The notes beneath the pieces are model-generated. The model was not told the DNA's origin. It saw only the letters and a list, made by a program, of their open reading frames with translations, and did no database searches. Positions 9,789 through 23,094 of a DNA stretch of 64,000 nt are shown here, one piece after another. A program made the position numbers and the translations under genes. Source of the stretch: Lumbricus terrestris (lineage: Eukaryota > Annelida > Clitellata > Crassiclitellata > Lumbricidae); assembly GCA_949752735.1 (NCBI GenBank), contig OX457039.1, forward strand, positions 27,602,420 to 27,666,419, in the 5' to 3' direction. Every line of letters begins with the position of its first letter. Position 1 is the first letter of the stretch.

Positions 9789-10418
9789 CGGTGCACGGTC
9801 AAAAGCGCGCAGGACAAAAGCGCGCAGACAAATGCGCGCAGACAAATGCGCGCAGTAACAAAAGCGCGCAGGACAAAAGCGCGTAGACAAATGCGCGCAG
9901 ATAAATGCGCGCAACAGGAAAAAGCCTAAGTATACGCAGGTATGTGTGTATTTATGTATGTATGTATGTATGTATGTATGCATGTATGTATGTATGTATA
10001 TGTATGCACATACATACATACATGCGCATACATACATGCATACAAACATACACACTTACATACATGCATATGCATGCATACATACATACATACATACATA
10101 CATACATACATACACACATACATACATACATACATACATACATACATTCATACATACATACATACATACATACATACATACATACATACATACATACATA
10201 CATACATACATACATACATACATACATACACACATACATACATACATACATACATTCATAAAACATTAGTTGCGCGCTTTTGTCTGCGCGATTTTGTCTG
10301 CGCGCTTTTGTCGGGGGTGTTTTTGGAGGTCTCCTGCTGCGCGCATATGTCTGAGCGCATTAGTCTGCGCGCATTTGTCTGCGCGCTTTTGTCCTGCGCG
10401 CTTTTGTCGGCGTGCCCT
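9789..10418. mobile_element. Foldback-like element, arms of ACAAAAGCGCGCAG repeats
   Basis: The left arm (9789-9915) and right arm (10268-10418) are inverted copies made of 13-14-bp units such as GACAAAAGCGCGCAG and ACAAATGCGCGCAG. The centre is a CATA microsatellite. CCAAGC flanks both ends (9783-9788, 10419-10424). Confidence 0.75.
9945..10260 (+). repeat. CATA tetranucleotide microsatellite
   Basis: TATG repeats switch to CATA repeats near 10010, making an inverted pair. It is the core of the foldback-like element. Confidence 0.95.
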
Positions 10419-10807
10419 CCAAGCTTATTAACTAAAAAGCGTCACATGTACTTTTCCATTTTATATAGTTACTTTCAAATTGCAGAGACTGCACTCTGCA
10501 GTCTAACCATAATATTATGTGGGCCCATGGCTTGTATTTATATGACGGATATGATATATGATTCGGAGGGTCTCAGAGGAACGCAAATTATGTGTCGTGT
10601 CTGTGAGGACGCCATCGGAGTATTTGACCCGTATCGTAGAAATCAGCACTCAATTGTACATACACGAGTCTATACATTCATCCATGGAGGTCTTTAGGTT
10701 CATCCTAGTGCACGACCGAGTTGCATGCATCACTTCCAGGGGTCTGTGGGTATACCCGCACACGCAGGTTTACCCGTCCCTGCGGGTCGGTTACGGGTCG
10801 GTGTTCC

Positions 10808-10981
10808 CGACTACAGCGCAGACACTGCATCGGAGTTTCACGCCGAAGCGCTGGCCAATTGCGAATGAAGGACTTGCCAAAGGTCCCTAGTCCCTACGCA
10901 GCGACTTGAGGTTGATTCGAACCTGCAACATGCAAGGCTGCAAGGCAACGAACATGCCCGCTGCACCACGGCGCCCCACTA
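10808..10981 (-). mobile_element. Degenerate SINE of the 29.5-kb family
   Basis: The minus strand reads GGCGCCGTGGTGCAGCGGGC then GCAGGTTCGAATCAACC, and the plus strand shares the segment TTTCACGCCGAAGCGC and AATTGCGAATGAAGGACTTG with the 29.5-kb copy. Confidence 0.7.
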
Positions 10982-11041
10982 TAATGACAACCATGGCCCA
11001 ACACCGCGCCTTTGCCATTGTAGGGCTGTAGGCCCTTCTAT

Positions 11042-11660
<619 letters not shown>

Positions 11661-12109
11661 ACCTTCTTTTTCTATCTATCTCTTTGTTCCTCTTTTTCTT
11701 CATATTTTCTGTTTACCGCCCTCTCCTTTTCCCTCTATCTGCCCGTCTCAATCGTCATATTTCTCTCCCATTTCTCTGACCAGTTCCCTTATCCGTTGCC
11801 CCCTCCTCCTCCTCCTCCTTCTCCTACTCCTTCTCCTCCTCCTCCTCAGACAAACAAGGAACTTGTGATACTTCATAGATATGCAAATGTTAAGAAATTG
11901 CTTATACAATTTAATACTGCTCTGCCTTGGTCTGCACCAGAAGAGAGTCTTCTTCGCTTGAAGGCATGATTGTAACGCATAACAGACGGCGGATATCAGA
12001 TAACTTGTATGAACAGCCGCCGATTCTTAAAAAAATCAAATATAGGGCCTACACTTTTTTTGCACAATAAATGATAATAGGCTAAACACGGAAAGAAGAA
12101 AGACGGTAT

Positions 12110-12303
12110 GCAATTTACTGCCTTAGTTTTTTCCAAACTAATTTGCAATTGATGCAATATTGAAATTACGAAATTCGTAATCTGTAATTTGCTCCTATGC
12201 ATCAAAGTAATTTGTAATTTGTAATGCAATTACATTTTCTCTAGTAGCCTAAATGGCAATTTGTAATTCAATTACATGATACTGTGTAATTTGCCCATTC
12301 CAG
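12110..12303. mobile_element. AATTAC-rich element, second end
   Basis: AATTTGCAATTGATGCAATA, GTAATTTGTAATGCAATTAC and the end GTAATTTGCCCATTCCAG, roughly the inverse of the element end at 9337. It may close the same element after nested insertions, but no matching target duplication was seen. Confidence 0.45.
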
Positions 12304-12647
12304 ATTGCTGAAAAGTAACGTGTAGAAAGTATAAAGAGTTTAGCATTTCTAGGACCTGCATTTACAATCCCACATTTACGCAATTCCTACTCTTTCTGTC
12401 AAAGTTTCGGTAGGCCTAACTGACACAATGATTAAAATTTATTTCCCTTCATTTTGGTTCGACCACGTCGCTATACTTTTAATGATGTGTTAATTGCCTG
12501 CTTAATGTGCACGAAGATGAGTCCTGGCTTCTATCATAGACCCACGCCTCCAGCTGTTGCTTGGAGTATACAGCGCGTTTCTTTATTCTAGTAAACAAAG
12601 CACAATAGACAGGCTATATATGACCCTATGGACTTGGATTACTCAAA

Positions 12648-12923
12648 GAGCGGCGCCCGCAGGCGTACCCACATAGCCTACGCAAGTGCGTACAGTGCCG
12701 AAAGGCTAAAAAAATAACGGGTGATGACTAAAAAAAAGGTCATCAGTTTTTCGGCGGGATGGAAAAGTTTTTGGGGGGAAATTCGTGGCTGATGACTAAA
12801 AAAAGTCATCAGTGTTTTCGGCGTACGGAAAAGGTATTTTTTGGAAATTCGTGGCTGATAACTTAAAAAAAGGTAATTTTCTCTTGTTGTGCGTACAAGA
12901 AAAAAATTCTGGGGGCGTCGCTG
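12648..12923. mobile_element. hAT-like MITE with GGTCATCA blocks
   Basis: Perfect 8-bp duplication TACTCAAA (12640-12647, 12924-12931). Ends are GAGCGGCGCCCGCAGG and, reverse, CAGCGACGCCCCCAGA. The interior repeats GATGACTAAAAAAAGGTCAT with CGGCG, as in the 1.6-kb element. Confidence 0.85.
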
Positions 12924-13042
12924 TACTCAAAGACAAAGAACTCTTATAAACTCTTTAGACTCAGAAGTCAGAATAGACAACCGTAGGCTTAGGAACTTTG
13001 AGGTTTGCGCAATGCGACTGTCCTTTGCAATAAAACAATATA

Positions 13043-13815
13043 CAGGGTGGGCCATAAAAAAAGACCCCCCTACGTTTTTTGCCAATATCTTGGCCAGAAG
13101 TAAGAATTTTGAAATGAAATTTTACAGGCTTTAAGACAATTCATATTTACACCTGATGGCCAGATTTTATCAAAATATTTCAAACAGAGCAAAAGTTATG
13201 ACACTATTATGGAGGCCACCCACCGTTTTTTGACGATTCAAAAACGTAACGCAACAAAAAGTAGGTTTTTGCCGATATTTTGGCCAAAAGTAAGAATTTC
13301 GAAATGAAATTTAAAGGTTAATAGACAATTCATATTTACATATGATGGCCAGATTTCGTAAAAATATTTCAAACAGAACAAAAGTTATATCACTTTTAGT
13401 GAGGCCACCCTACGTTTTTTGACGATTCAAAAAAAGTCAAAAAATGGTGGGTGGCCTCACTAAAAGTGATATAACTTTTGTTCTGTTTGAAATATTTTTA
13501 TGAAATCTGGCCATCATGTGTAAATATGAATTTTCTATTAACCTGTAAAATTTCATTTCGAAATTCTTACTTTTGGCCAAGATATGGGCAAAAACCTACT
13601 TTTTGTTGCGTTACGTTTTTGAATCGTCAAAAAACGGTGGGTGGCCTTCCTAAAGTGGCATAACTTTTGGTTTGTTTGAAATATTTTGATGAAATCTGGC
13701 CATCAAATGTAAATATGAATTGTCTTTAAGACTGTAAAATTTCATATCGAGATTCTTACTTTTGGTCAAGATATTGGCAAAAAACCTAGGGGGGTCTTTT
13801 TTATGGCCCACCCTG
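13043..13815. mobile_element. Full-length hairpin element flanked by TA
   Basis: Starts CAGGGTGGGCCATAAAAAAA and ends with its reverse complement, with TA on both sides. The two arms (about 385 bp each) are inverted copies meeting near 13430, and each arm holds two related roughly 190-bp blocks (GGCCAAAAGTAAGAATTTCG). A TA target suggests a Tc1/mariner-type foldback MITE. Confidence 0.9.
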
Positions 13816-13897
13816 TATAGACATGCAATTAAGTCTTAACGGTATCCTAATTATAAGTAGGCCTATGTAGCTACAGAAAGTATACGTAGGCTATATG

Positions 13898-14000
<103 letters not shown>

Positions 14001-14261
14001 AACCTGCATGCCCACTGGTTGGGAAAGAAATTAGTGGGCATGGGCAGTGGTCAGATCTGGAGTGGTAGAACAAACGCCTACTGCCCTATACTCTCTTCAA
14101 TTGTATTAATTTCGTCCATGCATATGACTCAAAGCTCATTATTCGTAATAATTCGTAGGCCTACGAAGGCTACGATATGCTCTTCTGTTGATTCTGTGCA
14201 GTTGCCAGTCGGGACTCGGGGGTCCCACAGTTTGACTAAGCAAGGCCACCACATTTGTTAA

Positions 14262-14732
14262 TCCGGTGTAACGAAATAGAGTATCCCCCGTATTAATTGC
14301 ATCCCCTCCCCCAATTAAAAAAGTCGAAAAAACCGCTTCCGCGTGTATTTTTTTTGCAAATTAATTTTCATCTGCTTTGTTTTGAACAATGGCACTAACA
14401 GGTATGTTTATTCATATACTAGATAATTTGTTTTGCCCTGTTTTTAGAGCACTTAAAACATTTAAAACACTTAAGAATACTCAGAGTCACTAAATAAATT
14501 CGAATTGCCTTTATCTGAGCATTGCTTAGGACACTTAAAACAATTAGAGTCACTTTAAATTTTGATTACAGGGATTTACAGCATAAATTATTTATTTTGC
14601 GCATTTTTCAAAAAAGGGGATAGAATGGTTTATCTCCCGGATATTATAGACCGGTTAATTCCATCCGGGAGGATAGATTAATTCGCCCCCCGGATAGCTT
14701 TCAGGGGGGATACTCCGTTTCGTGCCACCGGA
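14262..14732. mobile_element. MITE with TCCGGTG / GAGTATCCCCC inverted ends
   Basis: Left TCCGGTGTAACGAAATAGAG TATCCCCC and right, reversed, TCCGGTGGCACGAAACGGAG TATCCCCC. The interior has AC(A/T)CTTAAAACA repeats. A clear target duplication was not found; ACATTTG occurs outside both ends. Confidence 0.75.
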
Positions 14733-14739
14733 CCTGCTA

Positions 14740-15235
14740 CATTTGCATGTAGGCTACTTAGGGCACCTATAGGCTACAGCTGTTGTGCAAGTCTCCCTGC
14801 AAAAAAATGAAAAATTGGTATATTGCGAGGAAATTGTCGTCAGCCATTTTTGCAGGGAAATATATTCCAAACAGGGCCCCCCACATTTCTTAATAGGTCC
14901 TGGGCCTATTCCATAATTATTAAGGCCTATTCCATAATTAATTCCTAGATCTGCTTCATAGCTTTTTTTATTGCCTATGGGGCTGAGACAGACAAACGGT
15001 CGAGATCGTCTGCTTTCAATTAGTCTCGGACACAGACGGTTTGTTTCAGAACGTAATCTAGACCTACGCGATAGTCGATAAATACAAAGTCAGCTATAGA
15101 TCTAATTAAGCGAACAATGGTGTCTTAATTGTAGCAATTATGAACGACGCCTTTGGTGATAGTGTCGTCAGTAGGTCTACTGAAGGAAGCTGCGAATTGG
15201 ACATGGGCCAAAACAGAGAATAGGATAGGCCTGTA
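14740..15235. other. Spacer with repeat scraps
   Basis: Contains CAGGGCCCCCCACATTTCTT at about 14874, similar to the hAT end at 56.13 kb, and GGCCTATTCCATAATTA twice. No gene. Confidence 0.45.
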
Positions 15236-15647
15236 ACAGTCGATCAGAGACTAATTATACCCCGTAGTCGATCGAAAAAAGTCGATTGAGTCGATCGAAA
15301 AATCGTCGACACGATCGACTTGCAAGTCGAGTCGATCGAAAAATCGACTTGCAAGTCGGGTCGATCGTCAGTGTTTAATCTAGACGTCTCTGGGGGGAAC
15401 TCCCCCCCAGGATTGACATTTCCCCCCCAGAAAAATTTCACAAAATGATACTGTTTTTAGTTACTGTTTTCATCGTTGTTTTACATGAAGTGTTATAATA
15501 TACCGTGATATTATATACTATTATATGATTATAATGACATTATTTACTACTATATTATATGATACTATCATGGATGTCAATTGCAATGAGTATAACTTAC
15601 TGTAAATATTTGTATAAACACTATTTTTTCTAGTTAAAAAACAGAGA

Positions 15648-16958
15648 CAGTGGCGTAGCTAGCTTTTTGTGGGCCCGTGTGCAGGGGTCCTGCATGGGCC
15701 CCTGTTTGGCCATGTAAGGCTGGTATCTTTTCGTTCTTGCAATCAAGATCGCAAAACTAATCGACGGCATTTGCTATTATAGGCCCAACGCATGTAATAC
15801 AACTCACTCAGAGAAAAGCATGAATGCTGCAGCTGCACGAATGAGACAGATAAATTAAAGTGTTAGAGGCCTAATTGCAGTGATCTCTCTGTAGAATTTA
15901 AAATCTATCACGTTGCAGACTTTTCCACTTAGCTGCCTATTTAAAGCAATGCCATATGGTATCATAGTTTTTTTTGTAGCATTTTTGTCAGCAAAAAATT
16001 ACATTTCTATCAATTCCGGTCCATGATTTGCAATTTGTACACCAAAAACGATACAATCATAATTTTTTATAGTAGGCCGGCCCTGCCTACAAATAAGTTA
16101 GCAATATTCTCTACAAGTGCAAAAATTGTGGCAAATACGTAGGCCTACGTGATTCCCTAGAACAATCCACACTTGCTCAATTTGGTGTCTCCCTGATTTT
16201 GGGGTGAGAACTGAGAAGATTTGAGAGCAGTGTGAGAATTGTTAAAAATAACTGGGGTGATTATGCTATGATCCACGTGGAGTTGGGTTGTGAAAAGGTG
16301 AAAAGACTTAACTATGTGACCCTAAGAAAGACCAGCGAGGGTTGAACGACCTCGAACTAATGGGCAATTCTCACTCTGGTTGAGCGCTATGTCAGTTTAC
16401 TACCGTTACTATAGATATCCAGCACATGAGCCGAACACACGAGCATGCCTGTGACAAGTATGAAGTTTCTGTGGCGCACCATTTAATTGCAATACAAGAA
16501 CGTGACAGATAGACGGATATGATCACACCTAACCTAAACGATAGCATAGGCCCGCCTTTGACCTTTTCAAAGGAAAGCTTGTGAGCGAAAATCAGATGCG
16601 GGTATGATTCTTTACTGTTCTTAACTTAAATCTGAATAAGACCTGTATTATTTATTGTCGTTCACACACATTAGCGTAAAAATTTTGACCATCATGACTC
16701 GAGACGAAAAACAAGCTAAAGAGAATTAAGTATAATAGTCCTGCCTGCATGCCTGACTGCCTGCACGGCGGTTGACAGGTCAGTAAAGTACCGGTAGCGA
16801 CGTAGCCTAATGCAAGTATATGTTCACAAAAACTACATCTGTCACAAATAATGTGAATTACTAATTATAGGCTAATAATTCAACAATCACTGTGGGCCCC
16901 TGGAGGTCGTGGGCCCATGTGCTTTGCACACATTGCACACATGGTAGCTACGCCACTG
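15648..16958. mobile_element. hAT-like element with CAGTGGCGTAGCTA ends
   Basis: Ends CAGTGGCGTAGCTAGC and GGTAGCTACGCCACTG, with GTGGGCCC-rich sequence just inside both. The flanks AACAGAGA and TGCTGTCT do not match, so no target duplication is left. No transposase ORF in 1.3 kb. Confidence 0.65.
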
Positions 16959-17485
16959 TGCTGTCTACATAATCGCATTACATGAACTGTCATAATAATA
17001 TACCGTAATAGACTATTATTTTCTATTATATGGTTATAGTAATTTTTTTACTATTATAATATATAACACAATCCGGCTAAAATGAGTATAACTTACTGTT
17101 AATTTATGTGCAAATACTATTTTTGTACAACTGAATGGCTTCTCTCCAGTGCTATATCCTTCAAATTTTAAACTGTCAAATTTCAAAATATTTTGGTCCT
17201 ATTATTTGAACACCTAGTAAAACAGCATCATTACTATATTGTGGCTTCCATATTTTGGAACCAGTAGTTTATTAGTTCTTGGCTGATTTGTGTACCATAT
17301 GATTTCGGAAAGTGTATCTTGGTCAGCAATTCAGGATCATATCGGGAAACAGGGATAAGCTGATTATAGTGCTTAAAAGTCAGCTTATATAATCACGTCT
17401 GCAGTTATTCATTAGAATAACCCAACAACAACAGAACTGAGATGCTGAACTCGATACATAAAGATACTTTTATTGTAATTATAAT

Positions 17486-17523
<38 letters not shown>

Positions 17524-17682
17524 AAATCCTGAAACACTTTTTATCAGTACTTACTGAAATAATGGAGTTATTTTGCTAAAATGGCATCTTGAAAGGGTAC
17601 CATTACAGTGTGGAAACTCCCACAAAAATATTTTTAAAGTATTGCATATATTTATTCAAGTCTTACACCACTCTTGTAAGCA

Positions 17683-18187
17683 CTGAAAAAGTACAGCTTT
17701 TTAAAGCTGGCACCTTAAAATGCTGCCATTGCAATGTGGAAATTCAAAAAGTTTCTGATGGGGCACTGAAAAAGTACAGCCATTTTGTTAAGATGACACC
17801 TTAAAATGTTGCCATTGAAATGTGGAAATTCAAAAAGTTTCTGATGGGGCACTGAAAAAGTACAGCTTTTTAAAGCTGGCACCTTAAAATGTTGCCATTG
17901 AAATGTGGAAATTCAAAAAGTTTCTGATGGGGCACTGAAAAAGTACAGCCATTTTGTTAAGATGACACCTTAAAATGTTGCCATTGCAATGTGGCAATTC
18001 AAAAAGTTTCTGATGGGGCACTGAAAAAGTACAGCTTTTTAAAGATGGCACCTTAAAATGCTGCCATTGCAATGTGAAAATTCAAAAAGTTTCTGATGGG
18101 GCACTGAAAAAGTACAGCCATTTTGTTAAGATGACACCTTAAAATGTTGCCATTGAAATGTGGAAATTCAAAAAGTTTCTGATGGAG
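17683..18187 (+). repeat. About 84-bp satellite, two-unit alternation
   Basis: Six copies with CACCTTAAAATGTTGCCATT, GAAATTCAAAAAGTTTCTGA and GGGGCACTGAAAAAGTACAG. CTTTTTAAAGCTGG and CATTTTGTTAAGAT linkers alternate, giving a dimer of about 168 bp. Confidence 0.9.
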
Positions 18188-18558
18188 AGGGGGCCCTCCT
18201 CCTCCAGGCCTTGGCGCTACGCGCCTCACGAGCGTCCTTTGGACGCTCAATTGTCCCCCCCTCAGAAACCTCAATTCCCCCCCAGAGGAGGGGGACTAGA
18301 TTAAACACTGGTCGATCGTTCGTTTTCCGAAGTCGAGTCGATCGTTATTTCATCGACTCGACTTAGAAGTGTTTTATTTAGGGTCTACTATTAATTAAGT
18401 GACCTACATGATAATAATGACGTAGTCTAATTCAGTTTTTGCACACAGGTGCAGCTAATGAACCTTAATTATTTTGGCAGCTGGCGATTTTGTGTTAGTA
18501 GACTTAGACTGTGAAAGTTGACTATAGACGTACGTTTTCGATCTGAGTTGAACGAGTA

Positions 18559-18861
18559 CAGGGGTGGATAAAAGAAATTTTGGAAGCGGGGCCCAAAATT
18601 TTTGGTCATGGGTCGTCAAAAATTGTCGTTGGTCTTCTGCCGAAATTTTTTTTGTCTTTCCCCCCAAAAACTTCTAAAACCCATGGCAACTCCGGTTATT
18701 TTAAATCTGATGACTTTTAGTCACGTGCTACTTTCTCTCTCACTTTCCTGTTCACGTTGCGTTGATTTACAGCTTCTTTAAACTTGATTGGGGGGGAGCA
18801 CGTCCTATGCAAATCTCTGAAAGGGGGCATGGCCGGATTGGTCCCCTTGGATCCGCCCCTG
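18559..18861. mobile_element. hAT-like MITE (TIR CAGGGGYGGAT)
   Basis: Flanks AACGAGTA / AATGAGTA (18551-18558, 18862-18869) match 7 of 8. Ends are CAGGGGTGGATAA and GGATCCGCCCCTG. Confidence 0.85.
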
Positions 18862-18869
18862 AATGAGTA

Positions 18870-19218
18870 TGATAAAGATCTACTATTATAGGTCTTTTTA
18901 CGGTCTACAACTCTACATGTAGATGCTAATTTTAGAAAATAATATGGGGCCTTTTGTGACGTCACTCTGATTATGATACAATTTTATCATTACAGAACTT
19001 CACTTCAAGAGTTTAAAAAACTTGGCCTATTACTTCGATAATGATACAAATGTACTATTATGGAAGTTCCCCTTTCCTTATTTTTAAATTTAATCAAATA
19101 ATAGCGATCCAGGTAGACCCGCCACATCCCCCTTTTCTTAGTTAAAGTTAATCCAAACTATTTTTGTAATCCCCAATAAGTATTGAGTAATTTACACTGT
19201 CACTCTAAACAGTATCGT
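18870..19218. other. Spacer without recognised feature
   Basis: AT-rich; no ORF or repeat family identified. Confidence 0.4.
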
Positions 19219-19290
19219 CACCTCTTTCGGGAGCGCTGCTGAATAGAAATATTGAAGGGGCGCTATAACAAGCGCACATACATACATTAT
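19219..19290 (+). mobile_element. SINE-tail-like fragment
   Basis: CGGGAGCGCTGCTGAATAG then TTGAAGGGGCGCTATAACAA and GCGCACATACATAC, matching the tail of the SINE at 29.46 kb. Confidence 0.6.
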
Positions 19291-19399
19291 CATTATAGAT
19301 TTACTAGGCTTAATAGCTATTTTGAGACAGTGCTTAGCTTTAGTGTTCTTAATTTTATTATTCTATATGTGTAACTCAAAAGATCATTACCACTCTTAC

Positions 19400-20005
19400 T
19401 TGCTCTTCCTATTTCCAGCTAAGACAACCGGGGCTATTCGCAAATCTGTCTCATCATCGATTTTTTTTACCTCCATTGTGCATGCTTTTGTCTGTTCTCA
19501 GATTTACTATTGCAATTCTGTCCTTATTGGCCTCCCTAAGGTTCGGCTAGCTCCTCAGCAATCTGTACTCAATGCTGCTGCTAGATTCATTGCCCGTCTT
19601 CCTAAATTATCCCACATTTCTACATTCATGACTGAACAACTTCACTGGCTTCCACTCTTGGCCCATATACAATTTAAAGTCCTGATTTTGGTCCTTAAGT
19701 CTCAATTGGGTCTTGCTCCGAAGTATCTGTGTAATCATATACTTCGCCCCCTTTCTGCCACTTTGCCCCTTTCTGCCACTTCGCTGCGTCCTCTTAGGTC
19801 CTCTGATCGCCTTGACCTCTTTGTCCCCCGAGTCAGGACTGCCATGGCTCAATCCAGATCATTTGCCTGCATTGGTCCCTCCCTATGGAATGGACTTCCC
19901 CCATCAGTTTGCTCTGCCATCCTCTCTGGTAGTGTATCCTCGTCTGAAAACTTGCCTTTTTTCATGGGGTTGAACGCACTGGGAGCAGGACAGTGACACT
20001 CATCC
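19400..20005 (+). mobile_element. CR1/L2-like LINE C-terminal fragment
   Basis: Open frame with SQIYYCNSVLIGLPKV, QSVLNAAARFIARLPKLSHI, QLHWLPLLAHIQFKVL and GPSLWNGLPP, the conserved C-terminal region of CR1/L2 ORF2. The RT core is missing. A small in-frame duplication (LPLSATS type) lies near 19747-19782. Sequence to about 20360 may be its decayed 3' part. Confidence 0.82.
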
Positions 20006-22830
20006 CATGGTCATACGTACTGTGCCTGGAATGGTACCAGAAAACATATGCCACTTTACATCTAGCTCACATGCTGACCAGAGCAGATTAAGCTGCTGAC
20101 CACACAGCTGCGTCAAAAGGCTGAAGTACATCTGCATCATTGGTATTCGCACCCAATATGGCGGTCATCCTGGAGACCATTGCGCCGAAGGAATTCAACG
20201 TTCCATGCCGATGGCTAGTGCGTAATTGCTGAACCTGCCTCTGGAAGTTCAACATCGATAGACTCCAAAGTCCGGGTCATACAAACGGACGCAACTCACA
20301 GCCCACTTAGAGACCGCCTATTTGTTTAAGACAATTTCAGAGGATGATCAACCAGGAAACACGTACTGTAGCTACAGACTCTCTCGCTCAATATCAAATA
20401 ATTATTATTATTATTATTACGACAATTTGTATGGCGCAGTAACACAGCCATGCCGTTACAAGGGTGCAGCACTGTCAGACCTCCAACATCAACAATAATA
20501 CTAAAAATGACATGCTTCAATAGCTACAAATAACTCAATAGAATTTGGATAATAATAATAATAATAATAAATCACAATTGCAACAATAATACCAATACTA
20601 ATCTTGTTCTAGGGTGAACAGCACCTCATGGCAAAAACAATACAGAAATAATAATCAGAGTGACCAATATCACTATTACAATTTAACTAGCATTGCAAAT
20701 ATACATTGCCAGTATACATCGATCTACATACAAGATGTACCTGGCATGTCATTAGTCAATAATATAGAAGCATAGAAACATGATTACACGACAGATTTTA
20801 ATAACAAATTCAAACAAAGCTTTACACACTTCAAAAACATAATGTTCCAGTTGAAGAAAACTTTAAAGGCAAGTCAATTCAAAATGGTACAAATTAATCA
20901 CCAACACCAAACTAATACATGCACACATGCGTGCACACACACACAGGCACACACACACACAACATACCATGAGAAGGGCAAATAACATTGTTGACTTTTT
21001 ACCAACATCATTTCAAAACATTACCGGTAGCCATGGAAATGCAACTCTTTCAAAGCATCCAATTGAAGTGTTGCACTCCATACAGGATTTATCTATTCTA
21101 TACATAATGCATAAGATTAAATGCACTGCTCATGTCAAAAAGTATATCAACCATACTTGTCTATTTATATCATCTGCCTATAGTATATATGCTGTTAACA
21201 TCTGTCTAGACAACTCACAATGTCCATGTCCATTCAGAACATAAAGGCTGCCATTGTTTTTCTTTACTGCAACAAACAAACGGCAACATAACTGGTCTTT
21301 TCATCTGGTCCCTATTAGCATAACTTTGCTTTCACCATCAAACAGACATAACACTCTTAGCCTAAAGCGCTTTTAAAGCATTCTGATGGAACAGTAAACT
21401 GATGCGCAGAAAGCAAAGAGAAAACCCAAACCACAAGAGACGAGAAGTTAACCATCTGCAGATCCCTGCTACAATAATTTATTGACCAAAGGGTGCAGTG
21501 ACCGCCTACGTTCACTTGTTTATCTTCATACACTGTGTGATTAACACTTTGAAAGTGGGACCATTTATACATGTGACCCGCATGCAGCAGTCCTATATGC
21601 CTTAAAATCTTTCAGGAAATGTAAAGAATTTGGAATGGAACAGACATTATTACTTGTCATAAAAGTCTGCATACTAAAACGCCAACATCAGACAGTGCAT
21701 ATATGTGCAGTCTAACCTGCACCTTGCGGCCAAAGTGTTAAACTTCAACCACGAAGGATGTCCACAAAAGTTACATACTTTAATTCATTCTAATCCAATA
21801 TAAAGTACAAAACACTCAAAGACGTAAACTCGTAGGCTTGCTACCATCCAGAGTCCATTGGGAATTATTCCTTGAAATTTACATAAATACTAGAAGTTAC
21901 AGTACAATCAATCTCCAGTAATAAGTACACTTTTCTACATAAACAATTTAAAACAGTAGGTAAACCGCTGTCATAAATAATACTTCATTTATATTTCACT
22001 CATCTCCTAAAGCTTTCTGTTACCTTAAATGCATAGGCCACACATCCTGCTATGTTTTTTAAGATACTGAGAAGTTACGGCTGTCAAAAAACAATTGAAA
22101 TACGTTTTCTTATGCAATTTCTTCTTTCTACGTGGTCTGCATTGAAATGTCAGCCATCATAATCATGTGTATTAAAATGCCTCACTGTTACAAGTGACAA
22201 CTATATCGCAAGTGGTTGACTGCAGACGAGTGGTACCGGTAACTCTGCAAGGAATCCCAGAAATATCTTCCTTCACAAATGCTATCATTACATTACATCA
22301 TAAAAGTAAAATAAAACATAATTATTGGCAAAATAGATTCATCTTAAATCTCTAGATATTCCTGCAGTGCCTTTAAAAAACCCAATAAAGGCAGAATTTG
22401 GAATCTCACATTTCAAAACAGTTCTGCTTTATCTGTAGAATTGCTCACTCAAAGAACAGCAATTTGGTATCAATGTGAATTTCACTAGTCGGACCAATTT
22501 CAAATGCTACACCACATTTATTATTTCAAAACTCAAATGATTACATATCAATAAATCTCTTAATTTACATAGCTTTAATCATATCTATATATTAAATATA
22601 AGACACCTGATGAATGCCATCAAGAGAAACTGAGGCAAGCGTCAATTACTAGAATGAGTTCATATGAGAGTCAGCAAAACAATGCAATTGAATTGAGAAC
22701 AACAGTTTCTTGTCTATTTGCAACTGATGATGAAAAGCTCTGCCTGTAGGCAGGTCCTCTGTCTGTCTTTTATGCCACCTGGTGATGAGACAAGTGAATT
22801 GGTTTCCCAAATTGCATTCCTCATAGACAA
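20006..22830. other. AT-rich stretch without gene
   Basis: ATT/AAT microsatellites at about 20400-20420 and 20551-20570, an AC run at about 20936-20962 and a piggyBac-like MITE at 21545-21737. Otherwise nothing recognised. Confidence 0.5.
21545..21737. mobile_element. piggyBac-like MITE (CACTTTG ends)
   Basis: TTAA on both sides (21541-21544, 21738-21741). The inverted ends CACTTTG / CAAAGTG are followed by CCGC/GCGG pairs as in the 38.9-kb element. Confidence 0.6.
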
Positions 22831-22849
22831 TTGTGGGTGAGCAAGTTGG

Positions 22850-22940
22850 TCAGGGTTGCTACGCAGCGGCTTGAACTATTGAACCTGCAACCTTCCAGTC
22901 ATAAGGCACAGATCATACCGCTACACCACTGCATCAAACT
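22850..22940 (-). mobile_element. SINE head fragment
   Basis: The minus strand reads GCAGTGGTGTAGCGGTATGA and GGTTGCAGGTTCAATAGTT, a tRNA-like head of the same type as at 29.5 kb. No tail is seen. Confidence 0.55.
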
Positions 22941-23094
22941 ATTTACAACAACACAAAGCTTAAAGAAAAACTGTGAAATTTGTTTCGTAAGGCCAAAATG
23001 CTCTCATTGATTACTTGCAATACACATCACAACCTTTTGACGCTTACAACATCAAAAACTGCAATAGCTATTTGCAAGTAGTTTAGCACTAGCA

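Larger units (their letters stand above)
15236..18368. mobile_element. Composite foldback-like element with GTCGATCG arms
   Basis: The left arm (15236-15425) has repeated AGTCGATCGAAAAATCGACT; the right arm (about 18240-18365) is its inverse, and both carry GTGTTTAATCTAG and a CTCTGGGGGGGAA block. Inside are two related roughly 170-bp direct repeats (15437-15632, 16967-17125), a CAGTGGCGTAGC-ended element (15648-16958) and a tandem array (17683-18187). Confidence 0.65.

Noticed and set aside
9942..10269. His/Tyr/Thr and Met/Tyr/Val/Cys ORFs on both strands
   Set aside because: Translation of the CATA microsatellite.
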